Assembly: GCF_001730685.1 (NCBI RefSeq)
Contig: NZ_MDJR01000011.1
Location: 1-35,603, forward strand
Reading direction: 5' to 3'
Length of the DNA: 35,603 bases
DNA from: Caloranaerobacter ferrireducens
Lineage (GTDB): Bacteria; Bacillota; Clostridia; Tissierellales; Thermohalobacteraceae
Positions within the stretch are counted from its first letter, which is position 1; every line of letters starts with the position of its first letter. The notes below the pieces were generated by a model, which saw only the letters and a program-made list of their open reading frames with translations, did not search any database and was not told the DNA's origin. The position numbers were made by a program, and so were the translations under genes. This document shows, one piece after another, positions 1 through 7,716 of this stretch.

Positions 1-15
1 TTTTGCCTTTGCCAT
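1..15 (-). CDS. tuf: Elongation factor Tu, first five codons (partial)
   Basis: The minus strand at the window edge reads MAKAK, which is how most bacterial EF-Tu proteins begin, and it is preceded by a strong ribosome-binding site (AAAGGAGGAAG at 20-30). Only five codons are inside the window, so the call rests on the start peptide and on context: tRNA-Thr and sigH lie just upstream, as tuf commonly does in the Clostridia rpmG-secE-nusG neighbourhood. EF-Tu carries aminoacyl-tRNA to the ribosome. The gene body is outside the window and the identity is an inference. Confidence 0.6.
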
Positions 16-59
16 TTCTCTTCCTCCTTTAATTTCTTTTCTCTAGAAAACTATACCGG

Positions 60-82
60 GTGTTTCTTATATGTAGAAACAC
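60..82 (-). other. Small hairpin between tRNA-Thr and tuf
   Basis: GTGTTTC (60-66) pairs with GAAACAC (76-82), a 7-bp stem with a 9-nt loop, between the tRNA 3' end and the tuf ribosome-binding site. There is no T-tract, so it is unlikely to be a full terminator. It may separate or process a tRNA-tuf cotranscript. Confidence 0.35.
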
Positions 83-87
83 TATGA

Positions 88-163
88 TGGAGCCCATGAC
101 CGGGCTCGAACCGGTGACCTCTTGCTTACCATGCAAGTGCTCTGCCTGCTGAGCTACATGGGC
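88..163 (-). tRNA. tRNA-Thr (anticodon GGU)
   Basis: The reverse complement folds into a full cloverleaf. The acceptor stem is GCCCATG with CATGGGC, followed by T and an encoded CCA. The D arm is GCTC/GAGC. The anticodon stem CTTGC/GCAAG closes the 7-nt loop ATGGTAA, whose central triplet GGT is the anticodon reading ACC/ACU threonine codons. The T arm is ACCGG-TTCGAGC-CCGGT. It has its own sigma-A-type promoter at 181-209 and may be cotranscribed with tuf. Confidence 0.97.
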
Positions 164-180
164 ATTTTACTACTTAAATA

Positions 181-209
181 ATTTTACTACTACAATTTTT
201 CATTGTCAA
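181..209 (-). promoter_or_regulatory. Sigma-A promoter for tRNA-Thr (and tuf)
   Basis: On the minus strand TTGACA (204-209) is followed by a 17-bp spacer and TAAAAT (181-186). It sits about 20 bp upstream of the tRNA 5' end at 163 and just after the sigH stop codon. Confidence 0.8.
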
Positions 210-236
210 TACTAAAAGCCCATCGTTACATAAAAC

Positions 237-890
237 CTACAAGTCCTTTGTTTCAAGGTATCTTTCTAATTTTCTTTTTACTCTCTGCAAAGCATTATCA
301 ATCGACTTCACATGTCTGTTTAATTCAACAGCTATTTCTTGATAGGATTTGCCTTGAAGATAATATATAAGTACTTCCCATTCCAAATCGCTTAAAATTT
401 CTCCTATTTTACTTTCAATATTCTTTAATTCTTCTCTACTAATAATCAGTTCTTCTGGATCCATTATTTTTACACCTGATAATATATCTAGAAGAGTCCT
501 ATCTGATTCTTCATCATATATAGGTTTGTTTAATGAAATATAAGAATTTAAAGGGATATGCTTCTGTCTAGTGGCAGTTTTAATTGCTGTAATAATCTGT
601 CTAGTTATACACAGTTCAGCAAAAGCCTTAAAAGAAGTGAGCTTGTCCTGTTTATAATCACGAATAGCCTTATAAAGTCCAATCATTCCCTCTTGAATTA
701 TATCTTCCTTATCCGCTCCAATTAAAAAATATGATCTAGCCTTAGCCCTAACAAAATTTTTGTATTTTTTAATCAAAAACTCTAGGGCTTCTGTATCACC
801 ATTTCTTGCACTTTCTACTATTTCTTCATCTACCATATCATGATAATCATCATAATCGCATTCTTTATGTACGCTAAGACCCACCAGCAT
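237..890 (-). CDS. sigH: RNA polymerase sporulation sigma factor SigH
   Basis: A 217-residue sigma-70-family protein, close to the usual length of SigH (about 218 residues in Bacillus subtilis). Region 2 is visible around residues 20-110, with the core-binding stretch EDIIQEGMIGLYKAI at 62-76 and the promoter-melting/-10 contact region following. Region 4 with its helix-turn-helix (LQGKSYQEIAVELN) is near residues 178-205. SigH directs early sporulation and stationary-phase genes. The ATG is preceded by TGGAGGCG at a good distance. The conserved position beside tRNA-Thr/tuf and yacP/rlmB supports SigH rather than another ECF-like factor. A sigma-A-like promoter lies at 934-963. Confidence 0.93.
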   Translation of the reverse strand: MLVGLSVHKECDYDDYHDMVDEEIVESARNGDTEALEFLIKKYKNFVRAKARSYFLIGADKEDIIQEGMIGLYKAIRDYKQDKLTSFKAFAELCITRQIITAIKTATRQKHIPLNSYISLNKPIYDEESDRTLLDILSGVKIMDPEELIISREELKNIESKIGEILSDLEWEVLIYYLQGKSYQEIAVELNRHVKSIDNALQRVKRKLERYLETKDL

Positions 891-933
891 CGCCTCCAGG
901 AAAATGCTAAAAAAACTTAAAACTCTAAGGTTT

Positions 934-963
934 ATTATATATTAACCTTAACATTAAAGTCAA
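934..963 (-). promoter_or_regulatory. sigH promoter with inverted repeat over the -10
   Basis: TTGACT (958-963), an 18-bp spacer and TATAAT (934-939) on the minus strand fit a sigma-A promoter about 44 bp upstream of the sigH start. A 7-bp inverted repeat, TAAGGTT (926-932) and AACCTTA (944-950), brackets the -10 box and could be an operator or a leader hairpin. The operator idea is inference. Confidence 0.75.
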
Positions 964-969
964 GCCAGA

Positions 970-1494
970 TCATATGTTTTTTCTCCATTTTTCAAGCTTT
1001 TTAAGCGTTTCACTATCAATTCTAGAAAATATTAAATCATCAACTCGCTTCTTGTTTTGTTCTGTATTCTTTTGAATTTTTCTTTTCATCTTATTTATCT
1101 CTTCTTTAAGTTCTCTTGCAGATATTCTCATACCGCCTCTACCTAAAACAATTTGCTGTTCAGTCCAATCAGATGTAGCTACTTTGACTCTTTTCATTCT
1201 TCCTATAGAATCTAACACCTTTTCTATATAATGGTCTGCTGTTTCCATCTCTTTAGTAAAAACAACTTCTATTCCATTTATTATTTCTTTTTTATTCATA
1301 CTTCCTTTAACTAAATGTGCATCAAAAACTATTACAACTTTCACTCCAGCATATTCTTGATATTCTCCCATGATTTCAATAAGCTTATCTCTTGCTGCCT
1401 CTAAACTTACATCTTTAAGCTCTTTCAAGTCAGACCATGCATTAATAATATTATATCCATCTATAAATAAATACTCATCATACTTTTTCTTCAT
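970..1494 (-). CDS. rae1: NYN-domain ribosome-associated endoribonuclease Rae1 (YacP)
   Basis: A 174-residue PIN-like NYN-domain protein of the YacP family. The acidic active-site positions are visible: D12 in IDGYN, D58 in VVIVFDAH, D87 in TADHYIE and D109 in ATSDW. In B. subtilis this protein, renamed Rae1, enters the ribosomal A site and cleaves particular mRNAs during translation. The C-terminal 40 residues are lysine-rich and probably helical. It starts one base after the rlmB stop, so the two are cotranscribed; its ribosome-binding site lies inside rlmB and is weak, suggesting coupled translation. Its place between rlmB and sigH is the same as in Bacillus. Confidence 0.88.
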   Translation of the reverse strand: MKKKYDEYLFIDGYNIINAWSDLKELKDVSLEAARDKLIEIMGEYQEYAGVKVVIVFDAHLVKGSMNKKEIINGIEVVFTKEMETADHYIEKVLDSIGRMKRVKVATSDWTEQQIVLGRGGMRISARELKEEINKMKRKIQKNTEQNKKRVDDLIFSRIDSETLKKLEKWRKNI

Positions 1495-1495
1495 A

Positions 1496-2242
1496 TCAAC
1501 GTTCCAAGCTCCTCTGTCTTAATACTTCATAAGTCAAGATAGAAGCGGCAACAGATGCATTTAGAGATGTAACGTTCCCTTTCATAGGTATTTTCACTAG
1601 AAAGTCGCATTTTTCTTTAACTAAACGACTCATTCCCTCTCCCTCGCTACCTATTACAATCGCTAAAGGGCCTCTTAAGTCTTTTTCATAATAATTAGAT
1701 TCCCCATCCATATCTGTTCCGCATATCCAAATGCCTTTTTCTTTTAATTCCTCCATTGTATAAACAATATTAGAAACTTTCGCTACTGGCAAATATTCTA
1801 TAGCACCAGCGGAACTCTTGGCGACTACTGGAGTTAATCCAACTGATCTTCTTTTAGGTATGATAATCCCATGAACGCCAGCACATTCAGCAGTTCTCAT
1901 AATAGCTCCTAAATTATGAGGATCTTTAATTCCATCTAATATTATTATAAATGGGTCTTCGTTCCGATTCTCAGCATAGTTTAATATATCTTCAACCGTT
2001 TTATATTCATAAGCTGAAGCTATAGCTATAACTCCCTGATGTGAATTTGTAGCAGAAATAGAGTCTAGCTTGTTTCTATCTACATATTGTATTACAATTC
2101 CTTTTTCCTTAGCTATTGCTTTTATCTTTTTTACAGAACCCTTTTCAGCACCTTTTGCGATCATTATCTTTTCTATATTTCTATCTGACTTTAATGCTTC
2201 TAGTACAGGATTTCTTCCTTCTATTAAACCTTGCTTTTGCAA
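1496..2242 (-). CDS. rlmB: 23S rRNA (guanosine-2'-O)-methyltransferase RlmB, TrmH/SpoU family
   Basis: A 248-residue SPOUT methyltransferase. The N-terminal substrate-binding domain begins GRNPVLEAL, and the three SpoU motifs are visible: DPHNLGAIMRTAE (107-119), IGSEGEGMS (197-205) and SLNASVAASI (226-235), which form the trefoil knot that holds S-adenosylmethionine. RlmB methylates the 2'-O of a conserved 23S rRNA guanosine (G2251 in E. coli) near the peptidyl transferase centre. The start is TTG, preceded by AAGGAG. It lies between thyX and rae1, 13 bp after thyX. A YacO/TrmH paralogue with another rRNA target is the main alternative. Confidence 0.92.
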   Translation of the reverse strand: MQKQGLIEGRNPVLEALKSDRNIEKIMIAKGAEKGSVKKIKAIAKEKGIVIQYVDRNKLDSISATNSHQGVIAIASAYEYKTVEDILNYAENRNEDPFIIILDGIKDPHNLGAIMRTAECAGVHGIIIPKRRSVGLTPVVAKSSAGAIEYLPVAKVSNIVYTMEELKEKGIWICGTDMDGESNYYEKDLRGPLAIVIGSEGEGMSRLVKEKCDFLVKIPMKGNVTSLNASVAASILTYEVLRQRSLER

Positions 2243-2255
2243 TGTTATCCACTCC

Positions 2256-3038
2256 TTAACCCTTTGGTATAAGATTTTTAAATTTTTCTCTTACCTCTTT
2301 CATTTTCCCACATGACATACTACCTTCTGGACAATCGCCATATAGACAAGCAGGTCCCGAATACTTAAAAAGCGTAGGCGCAACACCTTTAACTAATTTT
2401 AGCATCTCTATTGCCAAGTTTCTAATCTCCCATTGAGCTCTATTGCAACATCTATGTTTAAAAAAGTTGAAAAGCGATCTCGCATTCATCGTAAAAACAA
2501 TCTTAGTTTCACAAGCATTAGGAAAAACGTAGCGAGCATCTTCAATAGCTTTTTTTTCAGCAATTTTCCTAGCTTTAGCTTCAGGATATCCGTCCTTTAT
2601 TAATTTATTCAAAATATCTTCATATAAAACTTTTGTTAATTGATTATAGTATTTTTGATCATCTTCCATAGCTTTAATAAACATTTTTTTAGCTTTTTCA
2701 TTATCTTTTATTGAAGGAGGTATAATATATTCAAACTGCTGAAGTTTAACATATCTTTGCGATTGCTGAGAATATGAAGCTATCCTATGCCTAACTAATT
2801 GATGCGTAAGCACTCTACTTACACCTTCTACTGCAAAAGTAAATGTTGCATGCTCTACAGGAGATTCGTGTCCTAAACTCATAAGCATATCAAGAAAATT
2901 TACTATTTTATCGTCATCTAAGCTTTCTTCTATCTTTTCAATCCCAACAGGTGAATAGCATAATTTAGCAGCAGATGCCACCAACTTTTCTGGTTCAGGG
3001 GTGTATCTTAATAATCTTACTTTCAATTCAGTTGTCAA
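2256..3038 (-). CDS. thyX: FAD-dependent thymidylate synthase ThyX
   Basis: 260 residues with the ThyX signature RHRxxSxxxxSQR at residues 83-95, which binds FAD and dUMP. ThyX makes dTMP from dUMP using methylenetetrahydrofolate and reduced flavin, without the ThyA-type use of folate as reductant. The protein is slightly longer than the typical 220-250 residues because of a cysteine-bearing C-terminal tail. The start is TTG (3036-3038) with AAAGGAG seven bases upstream. It sits between mrnC and rlmB with an 11-bp hairpin separating it from mrnC. It fits with nrdJ elsewhere in the window as part of dNTP supply. Confidence 0.95.
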   Translation of the reverse strand: MTTELKVRLLRYTPEPEKLVASAAKLCYSPVGIEKIEESLDDDKIVNFLDMLMSLGHESPVEHATFTFAVEGVSRVLTHQLVRHRIASYSQQSQRYVKLQQFEYIIPPSIKDNEKAKKMFIKAMEDDQKYYNQLTKVLYEDILNKLIKDGYPEAKARKIAEKKAIEDARYVFPNACETKIVFTMNARSLFNFFKHRCCNRAQWEIRNLAIEMLKLVKGVAPTLFKYSGPACLYGDCPEGSMSCGKMKEVREKFKNLIPKG

Positions 3039-3091
3039 TTTGATACTCCTTTCATATTTTTAGTTACTTATGTTTATACCCTTTAAAGTTA

Positions 3092-3120
3092 AGGATAAGG
3101 TTTTAGATTAACCTTATCCT
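3092..3120 (-). terminator. Strong hairpin at the mrnC stop, upstream of thyX
   Basis: AGGATAAGGTT (3092-3102) and AACCTTATCCT (3110-3120) form a perfect 11-bp stem with a 7-nt loop, covering the mrnC stop codon. The following minus-strand sequence has only a weak T-tract, so it may attenuate or protect mRNA ends rather than fully terminate. It shares the half-site TAAGGTT with the inverted repeat in the sigH promoter. Confidence 0.5.
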
Positions 3121-3554
3121 TCATTTTCAGCATACATACTAATAATCATATCAAATATCTCATGTATTCTTTCATCATTCCCCACAAGATATAAATAACC
3201 CATCAAAGCCTCAAATCCTGTTGCATACTTATAATCAATCAAATCAGCATTTTTTGGAGCAGAACCAGATTTAGCATTTCGCCCTCTTTTAATTACAGAC
3301 CACTCTTCTTCAGTAAGTTTATCTTGCAAATTATGAACAATATTAGCTTGGGCCTTAGCTTTAACATATCTAATTGCTTCTTTATGCAATTCATTTACGG
3401 AAATATTTTTCTTACTTAATAAATACGTTCTTATTAATAACTCATAAATAGCATCTCCAATGTAAGCTAATTGTAATGGAGATAACATTTTAACCTTATT
3501 TTTATTCCAGCCATTTCCTCCAAAGATTATTGTATTAAAATAATCATCTGTCAT
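3114..3554 (-). CDS. mrnC: Mini-ribonuclease III (23S rRNA maturation)
   Basis: 146 residues from the ATG at 3554, which follows GGAGGAG by 11 bases. An upstream in-frame start at 3599 would overlap cysS by about 40 bases and has no good ribosome-binding site. The protein is a lone RNase III catalytic domain without the double-stranded RNA-binding domain, which defines Mini-III. The signature LAYIGDAIYELLIR carries catalytic Asp and Glu (about D34, E38) and a second acidic cluster appears in ATGFEALMG near residue 110. In B. subtilis Mini-III matures both ends of 23S rRNA. It follows cysS by 4 bases, the order seen in Bacillus. Confidence 0.93.
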   Translation of the reverse strand: MTDDYFNTIIFGGNGWNKNKVKMLSPLQLAYIGDAIYELLIRTYLLSKKNISVNELHKEAIRYVKAKAQANIVHNLQDKLTEEEWSVIKRGRNAKSGSAPKNADLIDYKYATGFEALMGYLYLVGNDERIHEIFDMIISMYAENEG

Positions 3555-3558
3555 ATGA

Positions 3559-4956
3559 CTATATTCTCCTCCATTTTGTACCTTCTTTAGTATCTTCAAG
3601 AAGTATCCCTTTTTCTTTCAATTCGTCTCTTATCTTATCTGCTAGTTGATAGTTCTTTTCTTTTCTTGCTTTGTTTCTCTCCTCAATAAGCTTTATAATC
3701 TCTTCATCAACTATTTCTTCTTTCTTTGAAAGTATTCCTAAAATACCACTTAACTCCATTAATGTATCATAAGCTTTTTTCACAACTTCTTTAGGACTTT
3801 CTGCATTAATATTAGTATTTGCATATCTCACTAATTCAAACAATGCAGAAATAGCATCTGCAGTATTCAAATCATCTTCCATACTTGATATAAACTTTTC
3901 TTTAAATTTGTCAATATCTTCAATTGTCTTTTTATCTTTATCTAGTAATTCTTCATCTTTACTCATTTCCAATAAATGCTCTAAATTTCTCTTTCCGTTA
4001 TACAATCTATCTAATCCATTTTTAGCCTGCTTTACAAGTTCTTTGTTGAAATTAATTGGACTTCTGTAATGAGCTGATAATATGAAAAATCTTAATACTT
4101 CCAAATCAAATTCTTTACCGATTTCTCTAACTGTAAAGAAATTCATCTTTGATTTAGACATTTTTTGATCATCTACATTTACCATCGCATTATGAAGCCA
4201 ATAGTTAGCAAATGGCTTTCCATTCAAACTCTCACTTTGAGCTATTTCATTCTCATGATGTGGAAATTGCAAATCTTCGCCACCTGCATGAATATCTATT
4301 GTATCACCTAACAATTTTTTTGCCATAACAGAACATTCAATATGCCATCCTGGCCTCCCTTTACCCCATGGACTCTCCCATGAAGGTTCACCTGGCTTTT
4401 CATTCTTCCAAAGTGCAAAATCAGTAGGATTTTTCTTCTCTTGATTTACTTCTATTCTAGCTCCTGCAATAAGCTCATCTATATTTTTCTTTGAAAGTTT
4501 ACCATAATCTTTCATTTTAGTTGTATCAAAATATACATTGCCATTTACACTATAAGCATATCCTTTTTCTTCTAAACCTTTAATGAACTCAATAATATCG
4601 GAAATATACTCAGTTGCTCTAGGATGACTTGTAGTCTCCTCTTTCAATAAAAGTCCTTTAGCATCTATAAAATATTCATTTATAAACCTATCAGCTACTT
4701 CTTTAACAGTTGTACCTTCTTCATTAGCCTTTTTTATCATCTTGTCATCAATGTCTGTAAAGTTCACGATATAATCAACATCATAGCCTTTATACTCAAA
4801 ATATCTTCTCAATACATCGAATACTACTAATGGTCTTGCATTTCCTACATGAATATAATTGTAAACCGTAGGACCACATACGTACATTGTAACTTTATCA
4901 GAGTCTATTGGTTTAAATTCCTCTTTAGTTCTTGTCAAAGTATTATAAAGTTTCAT
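3559..4956 (-). CDS. cysS: Cysteinyl-tRNA synthetase
   Basis: A 465-residue class I aminoacyl-tRNA synthetase of standard length. The HIGH motif is HVGN (36-39) and the KMSKS motif is exact (265-269). The zinc ligands that select cysteine are present: C27, C208, H233 and E237. The C-terminal DALR-type helical domain is intact. The start ATG follows GGGAGG and overlaps the end of cysE by 14 bases. It is transcribed with cysE from a promoter controlled by a cysteine T-box, so both are expected to be induced when tRNA-Cys is uncharged. Confidence 0.97.
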   Translation of the reverse strand: MKLYNTLTRTKEEFKPIDSDKVTMYVCGPTVYNYIHVGNARPLVVFDVLRRYFEYKGYDVDYIVNFTDIDDKMIKKANEEGTTVKEVADRFINEYFIDAKGLLLKEETTSHPRATEYISDIIEFIKGLEEKGYAYSVNGNVYFDTTKMKDYGKLSKKNIDELIAGARIEVNQEKKNPTDFALWKNEKPGEPSWESPWGKGRPGWHIECSVMAKKLLGDTIDIHAGGEDLQFPHHENEIAQSESLNGKPFANYWLHNAMVNVDDQKMSKSKMNFFTVREIGKEFDLEVLRFFILSAHYRSPINFNKELVKQAKNGLDRLYNGKRNLEHLLEMSKDEELLDKDKKTIEDIDKFKEKFISSMEDDLNTADAISALFELVRYANTNINAESPKEVVKKAYDTLMELSGILGILSKKEEIVDEEIIKLIEERNKARKEKNYQLADKIRDELKEKGILLEDTKEGTKWRRI

Positions 4957-5614
4957 TATTTTTTCCTCCCTTCAAGTTGTAAATAATGTTTTCTAATTCT
5001 GTAACTCTCTTTCTTAAGCATTCTAACTCTTGTGCTATTGGGTCAGGTAATCTAACTTGGTCTAAATCAATTTCTTTTTTCGTACCTGAAACTTTTTTGT
5101 TATCTTTAATTACAATTCTACCAGGTACCCCTACAACTGTACAATTTGGAGGTACTTCTTTTAATACAACAGCTCCTGCTCCAATCTTTGAATTGTCTCC
5201 TACTTTAAATGGTCCCAACACCTTAGCACCACTACTTATTACTACATTATTCCCTATAGTTGGATGTCTTTTTCCTTTTTCTTTTCCTGTACCACCTAGT
5301 GTTGCTCCTTGATATATTGTTACATTATCACCTATCTCAGTAGTTTCTCCAATAACTACACCCATGCCATGATCAATAAAAATCCCTTTCCCTATTTTTG
5401 CACCTGGGTGTATTTCTATACCTGTTAGAAACCTACCAACATGAGACAATAGTCTTGCAATTAAAAATAATTTTCTTTTATAAAACCAATGTGCTATCCT
5501 ATATATAATTATTGCATGAAGACCAGGATAACATAAAATTACTTCTAATAAACTCTTAACTGCTGGGTCTCTTTCAAATACAGCTTTAATATCTTCTCTA
5601 AGAGTTTTAAACAT
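4943..5614 (-). CDS. cysE: Serine O-acetyltransferase
   Basis: 223 residues from the ATG at 5614, which has AGGAG nine bases upstream; an in-frame TTG nine bases earlier abuts the ribosome-binding site and is less likely. The N-terminal helical part ([29 protein letters not shown]) is followed by left-handed beta-helix hexapeptide repeats (about 60-175), including [15 protein letters not shown] and [14 protein letters not shown] with the catalytic histidine. CysE makes O-acetylserine for cysteine synthesis. The length matches the short Firmicute form. It is the first gene of the T-box-controlled cysE-cysS operon, pairing cysteine synthesis with tRNA charging. Confidence 0.95.
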   Translation of the reverse strand: MFKTLREDIKAVFERDPAVKSLLEVILCYPGLHAIIIYRIAHWFYKRKLFLIARLLSHVGRFLTGIEIHPGAKIGKGIFIDHGMGVVIGETTEIGDNVTIYQGATLGGTGKEKGKRHPTIGNNVVISSGAKVLGPFKVGDNSKIGAGAVVLKEVPPNCTVVGVPGRIVIKDNKKVSGTKKEIDLDQVRLPDPIAQELECLRKRVTELENIIYNLKGGKNNETL

Positions 5615-5640
5615 ATTAATCAACTCCTATTTTTTTTAAA

Positions 5641-5673
5641 TAAAAAAACCGCCTCTTAAATACAGAGACGGTT
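5641..5673 (-). terminator. T-box regulatory terminator (cysE-cysS)
   Basis: On the minus strand AACCGTCTCT (5664-5673) pairs with AGAGGCGGTT (5647-5656), 10 bp with one G-U, followed by a run of seven T. This is the terminator arm competing with the T-box antiterminator. Confidence 0.92.
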
Positions 5674-5900
5674 TATCCCGCGGTTCCACTCTGTTTGGGC
5701 TTAAGCCCCAACTCATTAAGCTGTAACGGAGCAACCGATTTACCCTACTCAACGTTCAGGTAATAGTTCAGAGGTGCACTTCGATTTACCATTGACCTGA
5801 AATCCCTCTCAGCTTATAAGGATTTCTCTCTGTAGGTTTAGTAAATCTACTCTCCTCATCATCACCTATTAAAATATTTAATTTTATAATCCATTTGTTA
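5641..5900 (-). ncRNA. T-box leader, cysteine-specific, upstream of cysE-cysS
   Basis: The minus-strand leader carries a T-box sequence AGAGTGGAACCGCGGG (5677-5692), which contacts the tRNA acceptor end in the antiterminator. Stem I contains the conserved AGAGAG segment, and a specifier loop with the triplet TGC (5776-5778) in the context GAAG-TGC-ACC. TGC is a cysteine codon, in agreement with the downstream genes. An intrinsic terminator lies at 5641-5673. The known mechanism is that uncharged tRNA-Cys stabilises the antiterminator and lets transcription continue. Confidence 0.95.
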
Positions 5901-5905
5901 AAATA

Positions 5906-5934
5906 ATCATAAATAACTTTAGCCTTTTTGTCAA
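5906..5934 (-). promoter_or_regulatory. Sigma-A promoter of the cysE-cysS T-box transcript
   Basis: TTGACA (5929-5934), a 17-bp spacer and TATGAT (5906-5911) on the minus strand put the transcript start near 5899, which gives a leader of about 285 nt before the cysE start. Confidence 0.88.
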
Positions 5935-5960
5935 TGAACAAAAATCTATTTTATCTTATT

Positions 5961-5995
5961 CTGTCCTCTGTTCTCTGTTCCCTATTCTCTGTCCC
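5961..5995. repeat. Five imperfect 7-bp tandem repeats after gltX
   Basis: The plus strand reads five consecutive heptamers: ctgtcct, ctgttct, ctgttcc, ctattct, ctgtccc. On the minus strand the consensus is RGRACAG, a purine-only-strand tract. It starts 12 bp after the gltX stop and ends just before the cysE promoter. No hairpin forms here and no gene is seen. Such an array could vary in copy number by slippage. Confidence 0.85.
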
Positions 5996-6007
5996 TCGTT
6001 TTGTAAA

Positions 6008-7489
6008 TTACACTATCTCTCTTTTTACATATTCTATTCTCTTTAATATATTTTGTTTACCTAAAATCAAAATTGTTTTAACTAAATCTGGTCCATGAAG
6101 CTGTCCTGTAAGTATTGCTCTAATAGGCATATATAAATTTTTACCCTTTGCTCCAGTTTTCTTTTGAAGTTTCTTAAATATACTTGAAGCAAATTCTTCA
6201 TCTATTTCATCAATACTATTAAGTTCTTCTTCAAAAGCTTCTATTAAACTTAAAACTTGCTCTCCCTTAAGTACTTCTACAACGTCTTCATTTTCAGGCT
6301 CTACTTTATCTTTAAAGAATACATAGGCTTTATCAACTATTTCACTTATATAAGATATTTTTTCCTGCAGAGCTGATACTATCATTTTAATCCATTCATA
6401 TCTATTTTTTATATCATCTTCATTTATAAATCCTGCTTCAACAAGATGTGGTATTGCAAGTTTCGTTATTCTATCTACATCGCTTTTTCTTATATATTGA
6501 CCATTTATCCAATTTAGTTTATCAATATCAAAAACTCCACCAGTTTTTGATACTCTATCAAAAGAAAACTCATTAATAAGCTCTTCCATACTTAAAATTT
6601 CTCTATTATCTTCTGGGCTCCAACCAACTAATGCTAAGTAATTTACTAAAGCTTCAGGTAAATATCCTTTTTTTCTAAAATCTCCTACTGCTACATTTCC
6701 ATGTCTTTTACTTAACTTCTTTTTATTCTTATTTAATACTGTTGGAAGGTGTACATAAACAGGTTGCTCCCAACCAAAAACTTCATATAAATAAACGTGT
6801 TTTGGAGTTGAAGAAAGCCATTCTTCACCCCTTACTATATGAGTGATTTTCATAAGATGGTCATCTACTACAACAGCTAAATGATAAGTTGGAAACCCAT
6901 CTGATTTAAGTAATACCTGATCGTCTAAATCATTAGTATTTATAGTTATTTCTCCTCTAACCAAATCTTTAAACTTAATATCCTTATTTGCTGGTAATTT
7001 TAATCTTACTGTATATTCTTCGCCAGCTTCTATTCTCTTTTTAGCTTCTTCTAAAGTTATACTTCTACAATGACCATCATACCTTGGAGTAAGCCCTTTA
7101 GATTTTTGCTCTTCTCTAATCTTATCAAGTCTCTCTTTAGAACAGAAACAATAATATGCATGTCCCTTCTCAATAAGCTCATCTACATATTTTTTATAAA
7201 TATCCAATCTTTCAGACTGTATATAAGGACCATACTCACCTTTTTGTACAAGTTTTCCGTTTTCTATAAAAACACCTTCATCATGTTCAACTCCAACCCA
7301 TAATAAAGATTCAATCAAATTTTCAATTGCACCTTCAACATATCTAGTCCTATCTGTATCTTCTATCCTTAATATATACTTTCCGCCTTGATTTTTAGCA
7401 AAAAGGTAATCATATAATGCAGTTCTTAAATTACCAATATGCAAATAACCTGTAGGACTCGGTGCAAATCTAACCCTTACTTCTGCCAT
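6008..7489 (-). CDS. gltX: Glutamyl-tRNA synthetase
   Basis: A 493-residue class I synthetase. The HIGH motif is HIGN (17-20) inside [17 protein letters not shown], and the KMSKS equivalent is KLSKR (258-262). A putative zinc-binding cluster C114-x-C116 with H140-C141 lies in the acceptor-binding insertion. The C-terminal anticodon-binding helical domain is complete (ends with [20 protein letters not shown]). In Firmicutes without GlnRS this enzyme also charges tRNA-Gln with glutamate for later amidation; whether that holds here cannot be seen. The ATG follows GGAGGTAGTCGG. A promoter is at 7528-7556. No T-box is found upstream, unlike cysE and proS. Confidence 0.96.
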   Translation of the reverse strand: MAEVRVRFAPSPTGYLHIGNLRTALYDYLFAKNQGGKYILRIEDTDRTRYVEGAIENLIESLLWVGVEHDEGVFIENGKLVQKGEYGPYIQSERLDIYKKYVDELIEKGHAYYCFCSKERLDKIREEQKSKGLTPRYDGHCRSITLEEAKKRIEAGEEYTVRLKLPANKDIKFKDLVRGEITINTNDLDDQVLLKSDGFPTYHLAVVVDDHLMKITHIVRGEEWLSSTPKHVYLYEVFGWEQPVYVHLPTVLNKNKKKLSKRHGNVAVGDFRKKGYLPEALVNYLALVGWSPEDNREILSMEELINEFSFDRVSKTGGVFDIDKLNWINGQYIRKSDVDRITKLAIPHLVEAGFINEDDIKNRYEWIKMIVSALQEKISYISEIVDKAYVFFKDKVEPENEDVVEVLKGEQVLSLIEAFEEELNSIDEIDEEFASSIFKKLQKKTGAKGKNLYMPIRAILTGQLHGPDLVKTILILGKQNILKRIEYVKREIV

Positions 7490-7527
7490 CCGACTACCTC
7501 CTAATACCTTTTCTTCTATATCTGTAT

Positions 7528-7556
7528 ATTATATACTACATCTTCTACCCTATCAA
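7528..7556 (-). promoter_or_regulatory. Sigma-A promoter of gltX
   Basis: TTGATA (7551-7556), 17-bp spacer, TATAAT (7528-7533) on the minus strand, about 38 bp upstream of the gltX start. Confidence 0.82.
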
Positions 7557-7627
7557 GATTATTCTACTATTAATATAATGTTAAGTATATTATTAGCTTA
7601 GAACAAAATTAATCTTTTAAAAAGTAC

Positions 7628-7716
7628 ATGAAAATAAAAGCAAATGCTTGAAAGAATTTTTTCTAAATTCTTTCGCATGAGCGTTATTTTCATAAATATT
7701 TTATTTTGTTTACAGG
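7628..7716. repeat. Short copy (B) of the dispersed hairpin element
   Basis: Two nested perfect stems form one long hairpin: ATGAAAATAA (7628-7637) with TTATTTTCAT (7684-7693), and GAAAGAATTT (7650-7659) with AAATTCTTTC (7665-7674). The arms match the large element at 25063-25475: AATGCTTGAAAGAATTT is shared with 25247-25263, CTAAATTCTTTCGC with 25395-25408, and the right flank to about 7714 resembles 25417-25444. The internal core of the large element is absent. The right arm contains the stop codon of the DUF1002 gene. In the minus direction the hairpin may also serve as its transcription end. Confidence 0.75.

Noticed and set aside
2070-2315. Open frame on the plus strand inside rlmB/thyX
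   Set aside because: It is antisense to conserved genes with no ribosome-binding site and low-complexity hydrophobic composition.
4986-5312. Open frame on the plus strand inside cysE
   Set aside because: Antisense to the hexapeptide-repeat coding sequence; the length comes from codon bias of the real gene.
5961-5995. CRISPR array
   Set aside because: The period is only 7 bp with no spacers and no cas genes in the window.
7627-7693. Plain transcription terminator of the DUF1002 gene
   Set aside because: The hairpin is much longer than a terminator and matches dispersed copies elsewhere; it may still end transcripts but is better explained as a repeat.
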